Assembly (NCBI RefSeq): GCF_035609205.1
Contig: NZ_CP141184.1
Location: 2,880,501 to 2,944,500 of the forward strand
Length of the DNA stretch: 64,000 nucleotides
Direction of reading: 5' to 3'
From: Hymenobacter sp. GOD-10R
GTDB taxonomy: Bacteria; Bacteroidota; Bacteroidia; Cytophagales; Hymenobacteraceae
Shown: positions 17,129 through 25,065 of the stretch, piece by piece
Position numbering within the stretch: position 1 is the stretch's first letter
Layout of the letters: each line of letters begins with the position of its first letter
The notes under the pieces: model-generated
Told to the model about the DNA's origin: nothing
Database searches by the model: none
What the model saw: only the letters and a program-made list of their open reading frames with translations
Program-made: the position numbers and the translations under genes

Positions 17129-17311
17129 ATGAAAAAATTACGTCTGCTCTCCCTGCTATTCGCCGCTGGCGCCTCGTTTTATCTAACGTCCTGCACGCCG
17201 CCACCTGACGCTGAGAAAGACCCTAACGCTGACGCCGCTTATAAGCGCGCTCATCGTCCCGAAGGTTATCGGGCCGCCCAAAGCAGTCAGCCTTCTGTTA
17301 ATAAGCAGTAA
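17129..17311 (+). CDS. small lipoprotein, 60 aa
   Basis: ATG at 17129 begins a lipoprotein signal (MKKLRLLSLLFAAGASFYLT) with lipobox LTSC, Cys near residue 22. The mature part of about 39 residues is polar and unstructured-looking (PPPDAEKDPNADAAYKRAHR). It should be anchored to the outer or inner membrane. No family is recognised. The AT-rich upstream region, the palindromic site and the promoter suggest controlled expression, possibly by the neighbouring XRE regulator. Confidence 0.65.
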   Translation: MKKLRLLSLLFAAGASFYLTSCTPPPDAEKDPNADAAYKRAHRPEGYRAAQSSQPSVNKQ

Positions 17312-17393
17312 GGCTGGTTTCAGAGTAGGCGACTTTACCTAGCAATTTTATAAGAGACCTGGTAGCTATCAGGCTCACTTATCCAGCTGATAA

Positions 17394-17450
17394 ACCCAAA
17401 CAGGCATAGGCCCCACTGATATAATCGGTGGGGCCTATGCCTGTTTGGGT
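17394..17450. terminator. long perfect hairpin, bidirectional terminator
   Basis: Arms of about 23 nt (ACCCAAACAGGCATAGGCCC and onward) pair perfectly around an 11-nt loop, between the lipoprotein gene (+) and the minus-strand gene ending at 17513. Confidence 0.8.
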
Positions 17451-17512
17451 ATTGAATCTACAAGTTCCGAGCGTTTCGCAGCACCAGGGTGAGCGCGCGG
17501 CTGTACGCTTAT

Positions 17513-18010
17513 TTACGCGTTGACTGACTCCGCGACGCCGGATGCTGGGCTAGGTGCCGTCGGCGTAAGGTCTGGTAACTGAATACCAGCGAGCAAACTC
17601 GTCTCCAACAAGTCGGCCCAGGTACGGAAGTACAGCACTACATCATCGCGGTGATTGTGGCGGAGTGCGTTGCGGCGCTCAAAGGGAATAGCCGCTAAGA
17701 TGGTTGGGTCGTTGAGGCGCTCTAGGTGCGTAAGGTCGGAGCGGGTGAAACCTAGGGCAAGCATTTCATCAATGGTCTCATCGATGGGCAGCCCACTGGT
17801 AGGGCAGTAGTCGAGTAGCTGCCGCTCCCAGTCGCCATAGCGCTGCATGGCGCGCGAGTGAATTTCTCCCTTCGTGAGACGGGTGATGGTCTGAGCTAGG
17901 TGGCCGCAGTTACAGCTGCCCATGTGCCCCCATTGGTAGGGAGCCTGAGTGGTGAGCCGCTGAGCCGTATCGCGCAAGGCCTGAATAACCGGAAGAGTGC
18001 TCTTTGCCAT
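17513..18010 (-). CDS. hypothetical protein with CNCGHL motif
   Basis: A 165-residue cytoplasmic protein that I do not recognise by function. A Cys-rich motif GSCNCGHLAQ lies near residues 31-40, and another Cys occurs near residue 69 (DYCPTSG), so metal binding is possible. It continues with MLALGFTRSDLTHLERLNDP, a helical region, and ends in a Pro/Ala/Ser tail. It begins at an ATG at 18010. It has its own intergenic regions on both sides. I recall similar proteins in related Bacteroidota, without a known role. Confidence 0.65.
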   Translation of the reverse strand: MAKSTLPVIQALRDTAQRLTTQAPYQWGHMGSCNCGHLAQTITRLTKGEIHSRAMQRYGDWERQLLDYCPTSGLPIDETIDEMLALGFTRSDLTHLERLNDPTILAAIPFERRNALRHNHRDDVVLYFRTWADLLETSLLAGIQLPDLTPTAPSPASGVAESVNA

Positions 18011-18156
18011 GATAAGGGGTGTTAAAAGATTAGCGTCAGCTAATTAAAACAACATTTGTCTTTATAAGCGAGGCTAGCCAGAATTTGTTTCCGATAACCA
18101 GCGAATCAGTGTAGGCTACGTAGGGACTAGGAAGAACCTAGCTTCTACAACAAAAA

Positions 18157-18185
18157 ACCGTCTGGCGCACTTAGCACCAGACGGT
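18157..18185 (-). terminator. terminator after rhlE
   Basis: ACCGTCTGG and CCAGACGGT arms around an 11-nt loop, followed by a T run on the minus strand. Confidence 0.75.
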
Positions 18186-18219
18186 CGTTTACTGCTCGGA
18201 GGAACAGTTAAGGCCTAGC

Positions 18220-19629
18220 CTATCTAGGTCCATTGCTACGGTTGCCCCGGTAGCGCCGGCGGTTTTGGCTGTTGCTGTCAGCGTGCTCGCCTGATCCTGC
18301 CGGACGGGCAGAGGTAGCACGTTCCGGGCGTGGGCCTCCACCGGTACGAGGGGTTGGCTGACCAGAACGGCCTCCACCATCGGCGGCACGAGGTGCTCGT
18401 GGCTCGCGGCCTGGCCGAGGTGGCCGACCTGCTGGGCCTTTCGGGCGCTGGATTTGTCCGCCGCTGAGGAGAACGGGTGCCACGGCACCTGTGCTATAAG
18501 GGTGGTCCGCTACAACGTCGATCTGACGACGGATGAGCTTTTGAATATCCTGTAAATAGGCGCGCTCTTCATCTTCGCAGAAGGAAAGCGCAATGCCCGA
18601 AGCCCCGGCCCGGCCTGTACGCCCAATGCGGTGCACGTAAGTTTCGGGTTCGTTCGGTAGCTCATAGTTGATGACGTGCGTGAGTTCCTCCACGTCAATG
18701 CCACGAGCGGCAATGTCGGTGGCGACGAGCACACGAGTGTTGCCCGCCTTGAAGTTCGACAAAGCCCGCTGGCGATGGTTCTGCGACTTATTGCCGTGAA
18801 TTGCTTCGGCCACAACGTTAGCCTTGGCTAGGGCCTTCACGACCCGGTCAGCGCCATGCTTGGTGCGTGCGAATACCAGCACCCGGCGGATAGTCTTATC
18901 CGACAAAAGGTGCTCCAGGAGAGCCGGCTTGTCATTCTTTTCAACCAAATACACAGCCTGCTTCACCGTATCTGCGGTGCTCGAAACGGGCGTCACGGCC
19001 ACCTTCACCGGATTAGGGCGCAGAATGGAATCGGCTAGCTGCTGAATTTGAGCCGGCATGGTAGCCGAGAAGAACAGCGTCTGGCGCTTAGCGGGCAGCT
19101 TCGGCAGGATGCGCTTGATGTCGTGAATGAAACCCATGTCGAGCATGCGGTCGGCTTCATCCAGTACGAAAACTTCGAGGTGGCGCAGGTCGACGAAGCC
19201 TTGGTTCATGAGGTCGAGCAAACGGCCGGGCGTGGCGATGAGCACGTCGACGCCCCGCTTCAGAGCGTTGGTTTGAGGCAATTGACCTACCCCACCGAAA
19301 ATGACTGTATGGCGTAGCCCTAGGTGCCGACCATAAGCGGTAAAGCTTTCCCCAATCTGGATAGCCAGCTCGCGGGTTGGCGTCAGGATGAGGCAGCGGA
19401 TGCGACCTGCCGGCTGATGCTGAAGCTTGGCGCGCTGGCTTAGAATCTGCAAGATCGGCACTGTGAAGGCGGCGGTCTTACCCGTACCCGTTTGGGCAAC
19501 TCCTAATAAGTCGTGGCCCTCCAGCACGTGCGGAATAGCTTGCTGCTGAATAGGCGTGGGGGAAGTGTATCCCTCCTCGTGCAAAGCGCGAAGGATGGGA
19601 TCAATAAGATTGAGTTCGTCGAAGGACAT
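18220..19629 (-). CDS. rhlE: DEAD-box ATP-dependent RNA helicase RhlE
   Basis: A 469-residue DEAD-box helicase. The Q motif TPIQQQAIP starts near 25, Walker A AQTGTGKT is at 45-52, PTRELAIQ near 84-91, DEAD at 157-160, SAT at 188-190, and motifs V and VI ([22 protein letters not shown]) follow in the second RecA domain. Residues from about 390 form a basic Arg/Gly/Pro-rich tail, typical of RhlE, that binds RNA nonspecifically. It acts in RNA remodelling, for example ribosome assembly or cold adaptation. It is followed by a terminator and is probably monocistronic. Confidence 0.92.
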   Translation of the reverse strand: MSFDELNLIDPILRALHEEGYTSPTPIQQQAIPHVLEGHDLLGVAQTGTGKTAAFTVPILQILSQRAKLQHQPAGRIRCLILTPTRELAIQIGESFTAYGRHLGLRHTVIFGGVGQLPQTNALKRGVDVLIATPGRLLDLMNQGFVDLRHLEVFVLDEADRMLDMGFIHDIKRILPKLPAKRQTLFFSATMPAQIQQLADSILRPNPVKVAVTPVSSTADTVKQAVYLVEKNDKPALLEHLLSDKTIRRVLVFARTKHGADRVVKALAKANVVAEAIHGNKSQNHRQRALSNFKAGNTRVLVATDIAARGIDVEELTHVINYELPNEPETYVHRIGRTGRAGASGIALSFCEDEERAYLQDIQKLIRRQIDVVADHPYSTGAVAPVLLSGGQIQRPKGPAGRPPRPGREPRAPRAADGGGRSGQPTPRTGGGPRPERATSARPAGSGEHADSNSQNRRRYRGNRSNGPR

Positions 19630-19827
19630 TAGAAAATAAAAAGGCAGCCAAACAGCGGCTGCGGCTGCGTGACTGGCTCGATGCTCCAGTCAAAAAAGAA
19701 GAAAAAACGCCTTGGAAATAGGGAAAAGCGTAAGCAAATCCTAGCCGAAAAACGTATAGTCAGGCGAAATGCCGTGCAAGATGCCGGTTTATTGCGAGAT
19801 ATAACGAATAACACCATTCTGCAGCCT

Positions 19828-20352
19828 ATGAACATCAAGGACCGGAAAATCCTTCACGACGGCCACTATAAACTTGCCGAAATTATTGTTGACGCTGATG
19901 GTAAGGAACTTAAGCGTGAACGTTTTGAGCCAGGACGCGCTGTCGGGGCCATCGTTTATGACACTGCTCAGCAACAATATCTGTTTGTAAAACAATTCCG
20001 AGTTGGTTCGGAGTCGGAGTTGTTGGAAGTAGCGGCGGGGGTACTCGACAAGGAAGGCGAAGGCCCCGAAGACGCTATCCGCCGCGAAATCGACGAGGAG
20101 CTAGGGTATGCTGTCGACCACTTGGAACCAATAGCTAGCTTTTTCGCCTCGCCCGGTGCCAGTGCCGAACAGATCCAGCTTTACTATACGGAAGTAAGCC
20201 GTAAAGTAGGAGCAGGTGGCGGAGCTGCCGACGAAGATGAAGGCATTACGGTAGTTTCTTTTACATGGGAAGAGCTACTCCGCACTGAGTTCAAGGATGC
20301 CAAAACAATCATTGCTGTGCAGTGGCTTCAGCTGCACAAAGGAGGCAAGTAA
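19828..20352 (+). CDS. NUDIX hydrolase (ADP-sugar pyrophosphatase type)
   Basis: About 174 residues from ATG 19828. A longer frame from 19669 has a Lys/Arg-rich leader (KKKKKRLGNREKRKQ) that looks like translated intergenic DNA. The Nudix box runs from AAGVLDKEGEGPEDAIRREI through DEELGY, giving the G-x5-E-x7-R-E-x2-E-E-x-G pattern. The sequence resembles ADP-ribose/GDP-mannose pyrophosphatases (NudF/NudK), which clear nucleotide sugars in the cytoplasm. It is divergent from rhlE. Confidence 0.88.
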   Translation: MNIKDRKILHDGHYKLAEIIVDADGKELKRERFEPGRAVGAIVYDTAQQQYLFVKQFRVGSESELLEVAAGVLDKEGEGPEDAIRREIDEELGYAVDHLEPIASFFASPGASAEQIQLYYTEVSRKVGAGGGAADEDEGITVVSFTWEELLRTEFKDAKTIIAVQWLQLHKGGK

Positions 20353-20377
20353 CAGTGTTTCTTCCTTCGCGTCAATA

Positions 20378-20413
20378 ACAAACAAGCCGTTCGGATTCGA
20401 ACGGCTTGTTTGT
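20378..20413. terminator. bidirectional terminator
   Basis: Near-perfect palindrome with arms ACAAACAAGCCGTTCG and its complement, between the NUDIX gene (+) and the minus-strand gene ending at 20442. Confidence 0.8.
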
Positions 20414-20441
20414 CGTTAAACCAAAATGGGTATACAATATA

Positions 20442-21005
20442 CTACTGAGGGTTAACGATATAATCAAAATTTTGCTTCAGCTTTGAATCTGTAATGGTTA
20501 CCAATACAGGCTGAGTTGGATCTGTTTTAACAAATGGAATAATACGTTGGCTCATGTATTGGTCGCGATTCCAGAAGCGGCCATTGCCAGCGGCGAGGGT
20601 CTGGCTGAATAGCTCCTTACCTGCCTCGTCCTTGCCCAACACCGTGAGGGCCGAGGGGTCGGCGTTCTTCGCACCTTGGCGATACATCGTCACGACCAGC
20701 ACGCCACCAGGAGGCAGGGCACTGAAGCGACGCTGGTAGGTGGTGTCGGCCCAGCTGTTCATTTTGCGCAGCGCATCTATTTCGGTGAGCAACTCGGTGT
20801 AGGGGCGGTAGGCTACGCGGGTGAGCGTACCGTTTTGGTCTGAGTCTTCGTCCGTATTCTTGGTCACGTTTTGCACATAGGCGCAGTCCTTGTCTTTTTG
20901 AGGACGCAAGTAGCGTTTGCGAGGAGTGCCGGGAATTGGGGTGGGAGCCTGGGCGGCAGCTGTCAAGGAAGTAAACAGCGCCAGGAAGAAGAGAGCTTGT
21001 TTCAT
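20442..21005 (-). CDS. secreted hypothetical protein
   Basis: About 187 residues from ATG 21005. The signal peptide MKQALFFLALFTSLTAAAQA is clear, followed by a basic, Pro-rich stretch (PGTPRKRYLRPQKDKD) and a probable beta-sandwich domain in which VLVVTMYRQG and FNRDQYMSQ-like strands (FWNRDQYMSQRIIPF) alternate. It should be exported to the periplasm or beyond. No family is recognised. It is divergent from the phosphoesterase operon. Confidence 0.65.
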   Translation of the reverse strand: MKQALFFLALFTSLTAAAQAPTPIPGTPRKRYLRPQKDKDCAYVQNVTKNTDEDSDQNGTLTRVAYRPYTELLTEIDALRKMNSWADTTYQRRFSALPPGGVLVVTMYRQGAKNADPSALTVLGKDEAGKELFSQTLAAGNGRFWNRDQYMSQRIIPFVKTDPTQPVLVTITDSKLKQNFDYIVNPQ

Positions 21006-21432
21006 AAAATAAGGAGGATACAATAGCGTTGGTACGACCTAGGAGGGAATTAAAGTTGGACAAAGCGGATAAAGCAGCCGCTTAGCTAAAATCGGGCCCG
21101 GAACGGCAGCGAGGTGTGGCAATAGTGCCACGTTGAAAGGTGATGTAAGGGTAACCTGGGCGTAATAGCTGATTCACAGTAGCCTTAGATATTTGTTTAA
21201 AACCATTTAGGCCCAACCCGATGCATGCTCCGAATACGATGCCGCTTCTGCGTAGCCTGATCCACGGGCTATTTTACGCGCTGTTCCAGTTCGCCCTGGT
21301 GCTAGCCTACCTGCTGCACTCGGCTGCGGCTCTCCGGTCTCCTTTTCGGGCCAGTGAGAGAGTACACCAACCTAGCTCACGACGTATTCAGCCACGGGCG
21401 CGGTTGTGGTCGAGGCCGGTAACCGGATAGCT
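21006..21432. other. divergent intergenic region, possibly with a small membrane gene
   Basis: It separates the secreted hypothetical gene (-) from the phosphoesterase gene (+). Apart from the weak candidate gene at 21221-21430 I see only mixed-composition DNA with no clear promoter box. Confidence 0.4.
21221..21430 (+). CDS. possible small membrane protein
   Basis: A 69-codon frame with an N-terminal hydrophobic helix (SLIHGLFYALFQFALVLAYL, about residues 12-31) and a basic, Arg/Ser-rich tail that looks less protein-like. Its stop codon is 2 nt before the ATG of the phosphoesterase, an arrangement that would allow translational coupling. It may be spurious; support is only the helix and the spacing. 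Confidence 0.3.
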   Translation: MHAPNTMPLLRSLIHGLFYALFQFALVLAYLLHSAAALRSPFRASERVHQPSSRRIQPRARLWSRPVTG

Positions 21433-22296
21433 ATGAAGGTTCCCAAACGCCGCCGCGTGGAAGTTGCGGTTATCTCCGACGTGCACCTAGGTACCTATGG
21501 CTGCCACGCGCCGGAACTGCTGCGTTACCTGAAGAGCATCAAACCAAAAGTGCTCGTGCTCAACGGCGACATTGTCGATATCTGGCAGTTCAGCAAAAGC
21601 TACTGGCCGCCCGCCCACATGCGGGTGGTGCGCCACCTAGTTGGGCTCCTGACCAAAGGCACGCGCATTCACTACCTGACCGGCAACCACGACGAGCTGC
21701 TGCGCAAATTTGTCGGGGCCCGGCTCGGCGCTTTGTCCATTGCTAACAAGCTGGTGCTGGATCTGCCCGAGGGCAAAGCCTGGTTTTTCCACGGCGACGT
21801 CTTCGACGTAACCATGCGCCACGCGCGCTGGCTGGCCAAGCTCGGAGCCCAGGGCTACGACCTGCTGATTCTGCTGAATCGCTTGGTCAACTTTGGGCTT
21901 CAAAAGCTAGGTCGGCCGCGCGTGGCGCTGTCTAAGGTGGTAAAGGATCGGGTGAAGGGAGCGGTAAGTCTTATTAGCGATTTTGAACTAACCGCCGCTG
22001 GTATTGCCGCCGAAGAAGGATACCGCTACGTGGCTTGCGGCCACATTCACCAGCCCGAAATGAAGACCATTTCGACGCCCCAGGGTGAGGTCTTGTATTT
22101 GAATTCCGGCGACTGGGTCGAAAACCTAACGGCGCTGGAATACACAACTGCCGCTGGTTGGCAGCTCTACCGCTACGCTCTCGACCCGCGCATGCAGCAG
22201 CCCCTCGAACCGGAGGAGCCCGACACCGCCGACGCCACGTTGCTGGCCGACTTGCTGGCTGAATTCAAGCTAGGTCAAAAAGTAGCCGATAAATAA
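21433..22296 (+). CDS. LpxH-like metallophosphoesterase
   Basis: About 287 residues from ATG 21433 (a GTG at 21406 is an alternative start). The calcineurin-like metal sites are in order: ISDVHLG (about 14-20), GDIVD (about 44-48), GNHDE (about 85-89), a His in FHGDVFD and CGHIH (about 202-206). This pattern fits UDP-2,3-diacylglucosamine diphosphatase-type enzymes, which make lipid X for lipid A. It is followed by a glycosyltransferase after a strong hairpin, so an envelope lipid or glycolipid role is plausible. The bacterium may have another true LpxH elsewhere. Confidence 0.82.
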   Translation: MKVPKRRRVEVAVISDVHLGTYGCHAPELLRYLKSIKPKVLVLNGDIVDIWQFSKSYWPPAHMRVVRHLVGLLTKGTRIHYLTGNHDELLRKFVGARLGALSIANKLVLDLPEGKAWFFHGDVFDVTMRHARWLAKLGAQGYDLLILLNRLVNFGLQKLGRPRVALSKVVKDRVKGAVSLISDFELTAAGIAAEEGYRYVACGHIHQPEMKTISTPQGEVLYLNSGDWVENLTALEYTTAAGWQLYRYALDPRMQQPLEPEEPDTADATLLADLLAEFKLGQKVADK

Positions 22297-22299
22297 AAG

Positions 22300-22350
22300 T
22301 ATAAGCCGTCTGCGGTGCCGCTGCTTCAGCGGCACCGCAGACGGCTTATA
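22300..22350 (+). terminator. perfect 24-bp hairpin between two co-directional genes
   Basis: Arms 22300-22323 and 22327-22350 pair perfectly around a 3-nt loop. It lies after the phosphoesterase stop and 24 bp before the glycosyltransferase start. It may terminate, attenuate or protect the upstream message. There is no long T run. Confidence 0.6.
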
Positions 22351-22373
22351 GTCATCACCAGAAACTTCCCCGA

Positions 22374-23402
22374 ATGCCCCGAGTACTTTACGCCATCCAA
22401 GGCACCGGCAACGGCCACCTAAGTCGCGCCCTGGATATAGTGCCGCTGTTACAACAGCGTGTCAGCCAGCTTGATGTGCTGGTGAGTGGCCCGCCCGCCG
22501 ACCTTACGCTCCCTTTTTCGGTTCGCTACCAATGCCACGGCCTCGGTTTTATCTTTGGCAAGAAAGGCGGCATCAACTTCGTGAAGACCTTCTGGCAGCT
22601 GAACTCGGCCGCTTTTGTACGCGAAATGCGCCAGCTGCCCGTCGAAAGCTACGATCTGGTAATCAGCGATTTTGAGCCCGTGTCGGCGTGGGCGTGTCGT
22701 TTGCGGCATGTGCCGTGCGTTGCACTCAGTCACCAGAGTGCCGTGCTGAGCGAGTACGCTCCTCGCCCCACTACCGAAGATGCTGTCGGCCGGGCCGTGT
22801 TGCGACACTACGCCCCAGCTACGGTGCGCTACGGATTCCACTTCGAGCGCTACGAGCCCGGCATTCACACCCCCGTTATCCGGCAGCAAGTGCGGGCGCT
22901 AACCCCGCAGAATGACGGCCACTACACCGTTTATCTGCCTGCCTTCGACGAGGAAACGCTGGTAAAGCGCCTGCGCTACCTGAGCCGAACTACCCGCTGG
23001 GAGGTATTCAGCAAGCATAGCCAAAAGGAGTCGGAGCACGGCAACGTGCGGGTACGGCCCGTGAGCGGGGCAGCCTTCACCGATAGCTTGGCGCGCAGCG
23101 CCGGCGTACTCTGCGGCGCCGGCTTCGAGACGCCCGCTGAAGCGCTGTTTCTGCGGAAGAAGCTATGCGTGATACCTATGAAAAACCAGTACGAGCAGAC
23201 CTGCAATGCTGCCGCGCTGGCGCGCATGGGGGTGCCGGTCGTGAAGAATTTGAAAGACAAGCACCTCGCTACCCTCGACCACTGGCTCCAGAACGGACGT
23301 GTCGTGCCGGTCGACTACCCTGATGAAACCGCCCAGGTCCTGGACAAGCTTCTGTTCGAACAGCTCCAAGCAGGGGTACGGCCTATCTCGTTGCCGTCTT
23401 GA
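22374..23402 (+). CDS. MurG-like glycosyltransferase family protein
   Basis: A 342-residue GT-B-fold protein. The N-terminal GTGNGHLSRALDIVPLL (about 10-26) is the glycine-rich loop of MurG/UGT-like enzymes. The nucleotide-sugar site is near GVLCGAGFETPAEAL (about 244-258). It transfers a sugar to an unknown acceptor, probably a lipid, at the cytoplasmic face of the membrane. Pairing with the phosphoesterase gene upstream suggests a shared envelope task. No membrane helix is evident. Confidence 0.78.
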   Translation: MPRVLYAIQGTGNGHLSRALDIVPLLQQRVSQLDVLVSGPPADLTLPFSVRYQCHGLGFIFGKKGGINFVKTFWQLNSAAFVREMRQLPVESYDLVISDFEPVSAWACRLRHVPCVALSHQSAVLSEYAPRPTTEDAVGRAVLRHYAPATVRYGFHFERYEPGIHTPVIRQQVRALTPQNDGHYTVYLPAFDEETLVKRLRYLSRTTRWEVFSKHSQKESEHGNVRVRPVSGAAFTDSLARSAGVLCGAGFETPAEALFLRKKLCVIPMKNQYEQTCNAAALARMGVPVVKNLKDKHLATLDHWLQNGRVVPVDYPDETAQVLDKLLFEQLQAGVRPISLPS

Positions 23403-23546
23403 GCCAATACCCTAGGCTCCTGAGAGCAGTAGCTAGGTGTTTGGGTAACCTATGATAGTAAGTGAGCAGTAATGCGAGTGTTGGTCAAACGCGACTCCCG
23501 ATAACGCATGTTGCTTTGCTAGCTAGCTCCTCCGAAATTTTCTTAC

Positions 23547-24941
23547 ATGACCCAATTACCCGCGGCATTCTTTCCGCCTAGCACACCGACCGTTTACAGC
23601 CGCACCGACTTTGGTCCTGATTTTCGCTGGGGTGCTGCGACGGCTGCTTACCAAATCGAAGGCGCCTGGAATCTCGATGGCAAAGGACCTAGCATCTGGG
23701 ATGCTTTTGTGCGGGGACGGCGAACGATCAAGCGCCGGGAGACTGCCGACATAGCATCTGATTTTTACCATTTGTATAAAGATGATTTAGATCTTATGCA
23801 GCAAATGGGTATAAACGATTTTCGCTTTTCTACGGCTTGGTCGCGGATTCTACCAGAAGGGATAGGCGCCATAAATGAAAAAGGACTTGATTTCTATGAC
23901 CGCTTGGTTGATGGGTGCCTGGAGCGGGGTATCACACCTTGGCTGACCCTTTACCATTGGGATTTACCTCTGGCCTTGCAGCGGCGCGGCGGCTGGACAA
24001 ACCGTGCCATCGTGGGCTGGTTCACCGACTTTGCGCAGCTAGTTGCTGGCCGCCTCGGCGACCGGGTGCAGCACTGGATGGTGCTCAACGAGCCCATGGT
24101 GTTCGTCGGTGCCGGGCACATGCTTGGGATCCACGCACCAGGGCGGCGGGGGCTAGGTTCCTTCCTTTCGGCTACCCATCATGCGGCTTTGGCCCAAGCC
24201 GAGGGCGGCCGAGCCCTACGAGCAACGCTGCCCGCCACGGCCCGCATCGGCACCACATATTCTTGCTCTTATGTGACCCCTTGGCGCCCAGGGCTACCCC
24301 GTGACGAACGCGCCACGCGCCGCGCCAACGCCCTGCTCAACCGCCTCTTCGTGGAACCCGCTTTGGGGCTAGGTTATCCTGTAGCCGACTTGCCCATTTT
24401 GAATTGGCTAGACTATTATGTTCGGCCCGGCGACGAGGCGCTGTTACCATTCAAATTCGATTTCTTGGGCGTTCAGAACTATACCCGGGAGGTAGTGCGG
24501 CACTCGCCCTACGTACCTCTATTGTGGGCGACGCTTGTAGGAGCAAAACCGCGTGGAGTCTCGTTTACTCAAATGGGGTGGGAGGTATATCCGGAGAGTA
24601 TTTACCATATGTTAAAGCAATTTAGTGCTTATTCGGCGGCGCCTCCGTTGCTGGTGACCGAGAACGGGGCTGCGTTTCCGGATGAGCTGGTAGCTGGTCG
24701 CGTGCCTGACCTAGCCCGGCAAGCGTACCTGCGCGCCTGCATTGGGCAGGTATTACGCGCCCGGCGTGAAGGGGTGCCGGTAGAAGGCTACTTTGTCTGG
24801 TCCTTCACTGATAATTTCGAGTGGGCCGAGGGCTACGAACCGCGCTTCGGCCTAGTGCGCGTCGACTACGACACGCAGCAGCGCACTGTGAAGGACTCAG
24901 GCTGGTGGTACCGGGATCTGCTGGCGGGAAATGCGTGCTAA
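23547..24941 (+). CDS. GH1 family beta-glucosidase
   Basis: A 464-residue glycoside hydrolase family 1 enzyme. FRWGAATAAYQIEGAW near residues 26-41 is the family's N-terminal signature. The acid/base Glu182 lies in VLNEPMV and the nucleophile Glu372 in VTENGA. YHWDLPLAL (about 136-144) and the C-terminal FVWSFTDNFEW are also typical. It has no signal peptide, so it hydrolyses beta-glucosides or beta-galactosides in the cytoplasm. The length is normal. No sugar transporter or regulator is adjacent. Confidence 0.95.
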   Translation: MTQLPAAFFPPSTPTVYSRTDFGPDFRWGAATAAYQIEGAWNLDGKGPSIWDAFVRGRRTIKRRETADIASDFYHLYKDDLDLMQQMGINDFRFSTAWSRILPEGIGAINEKGLDFYDRLVDGCLERGITPWLTLYHWDLPLALQRRGGWTNRAIVGWFTDFAQLVAGRLGDRVQHWMVLNEPMVFVGAGHMLGIHAPGRRGLGSFLSATHHAALAQAEGGRALRATLPATARIGTTYSCSYVTPWRPGLPRDERATRRANALLNRLFVEPALGLGYPVADLPILNWLDYYVRPGDEALLPFKFDFLGVQNYTREVVRHSPYVPLLWATLVGAKPRGVSFTQMGWEVYPESIYHMLKQFSAYSAAPPLLVTENGAAFPDELVAGRVPDLARQAYLRACIGQVLRARREGVPVEGYFVWSFTDNFEWAEGYEPRFGLVRVDYDTQQRTVKDSGWWYRDLLAGNAC

Positions 24942-25065
24942 AGTGCCTCATTCACAATTCCATAACCAGAAGGTAATGCTGCGGTAACAGGTTGCCGGTA
25001 GCTTTGGCGCTTTGAACCACCAACGCGTTGTTGCTCCAAAACAACTCGTTGTTAAGCAGCCTATT

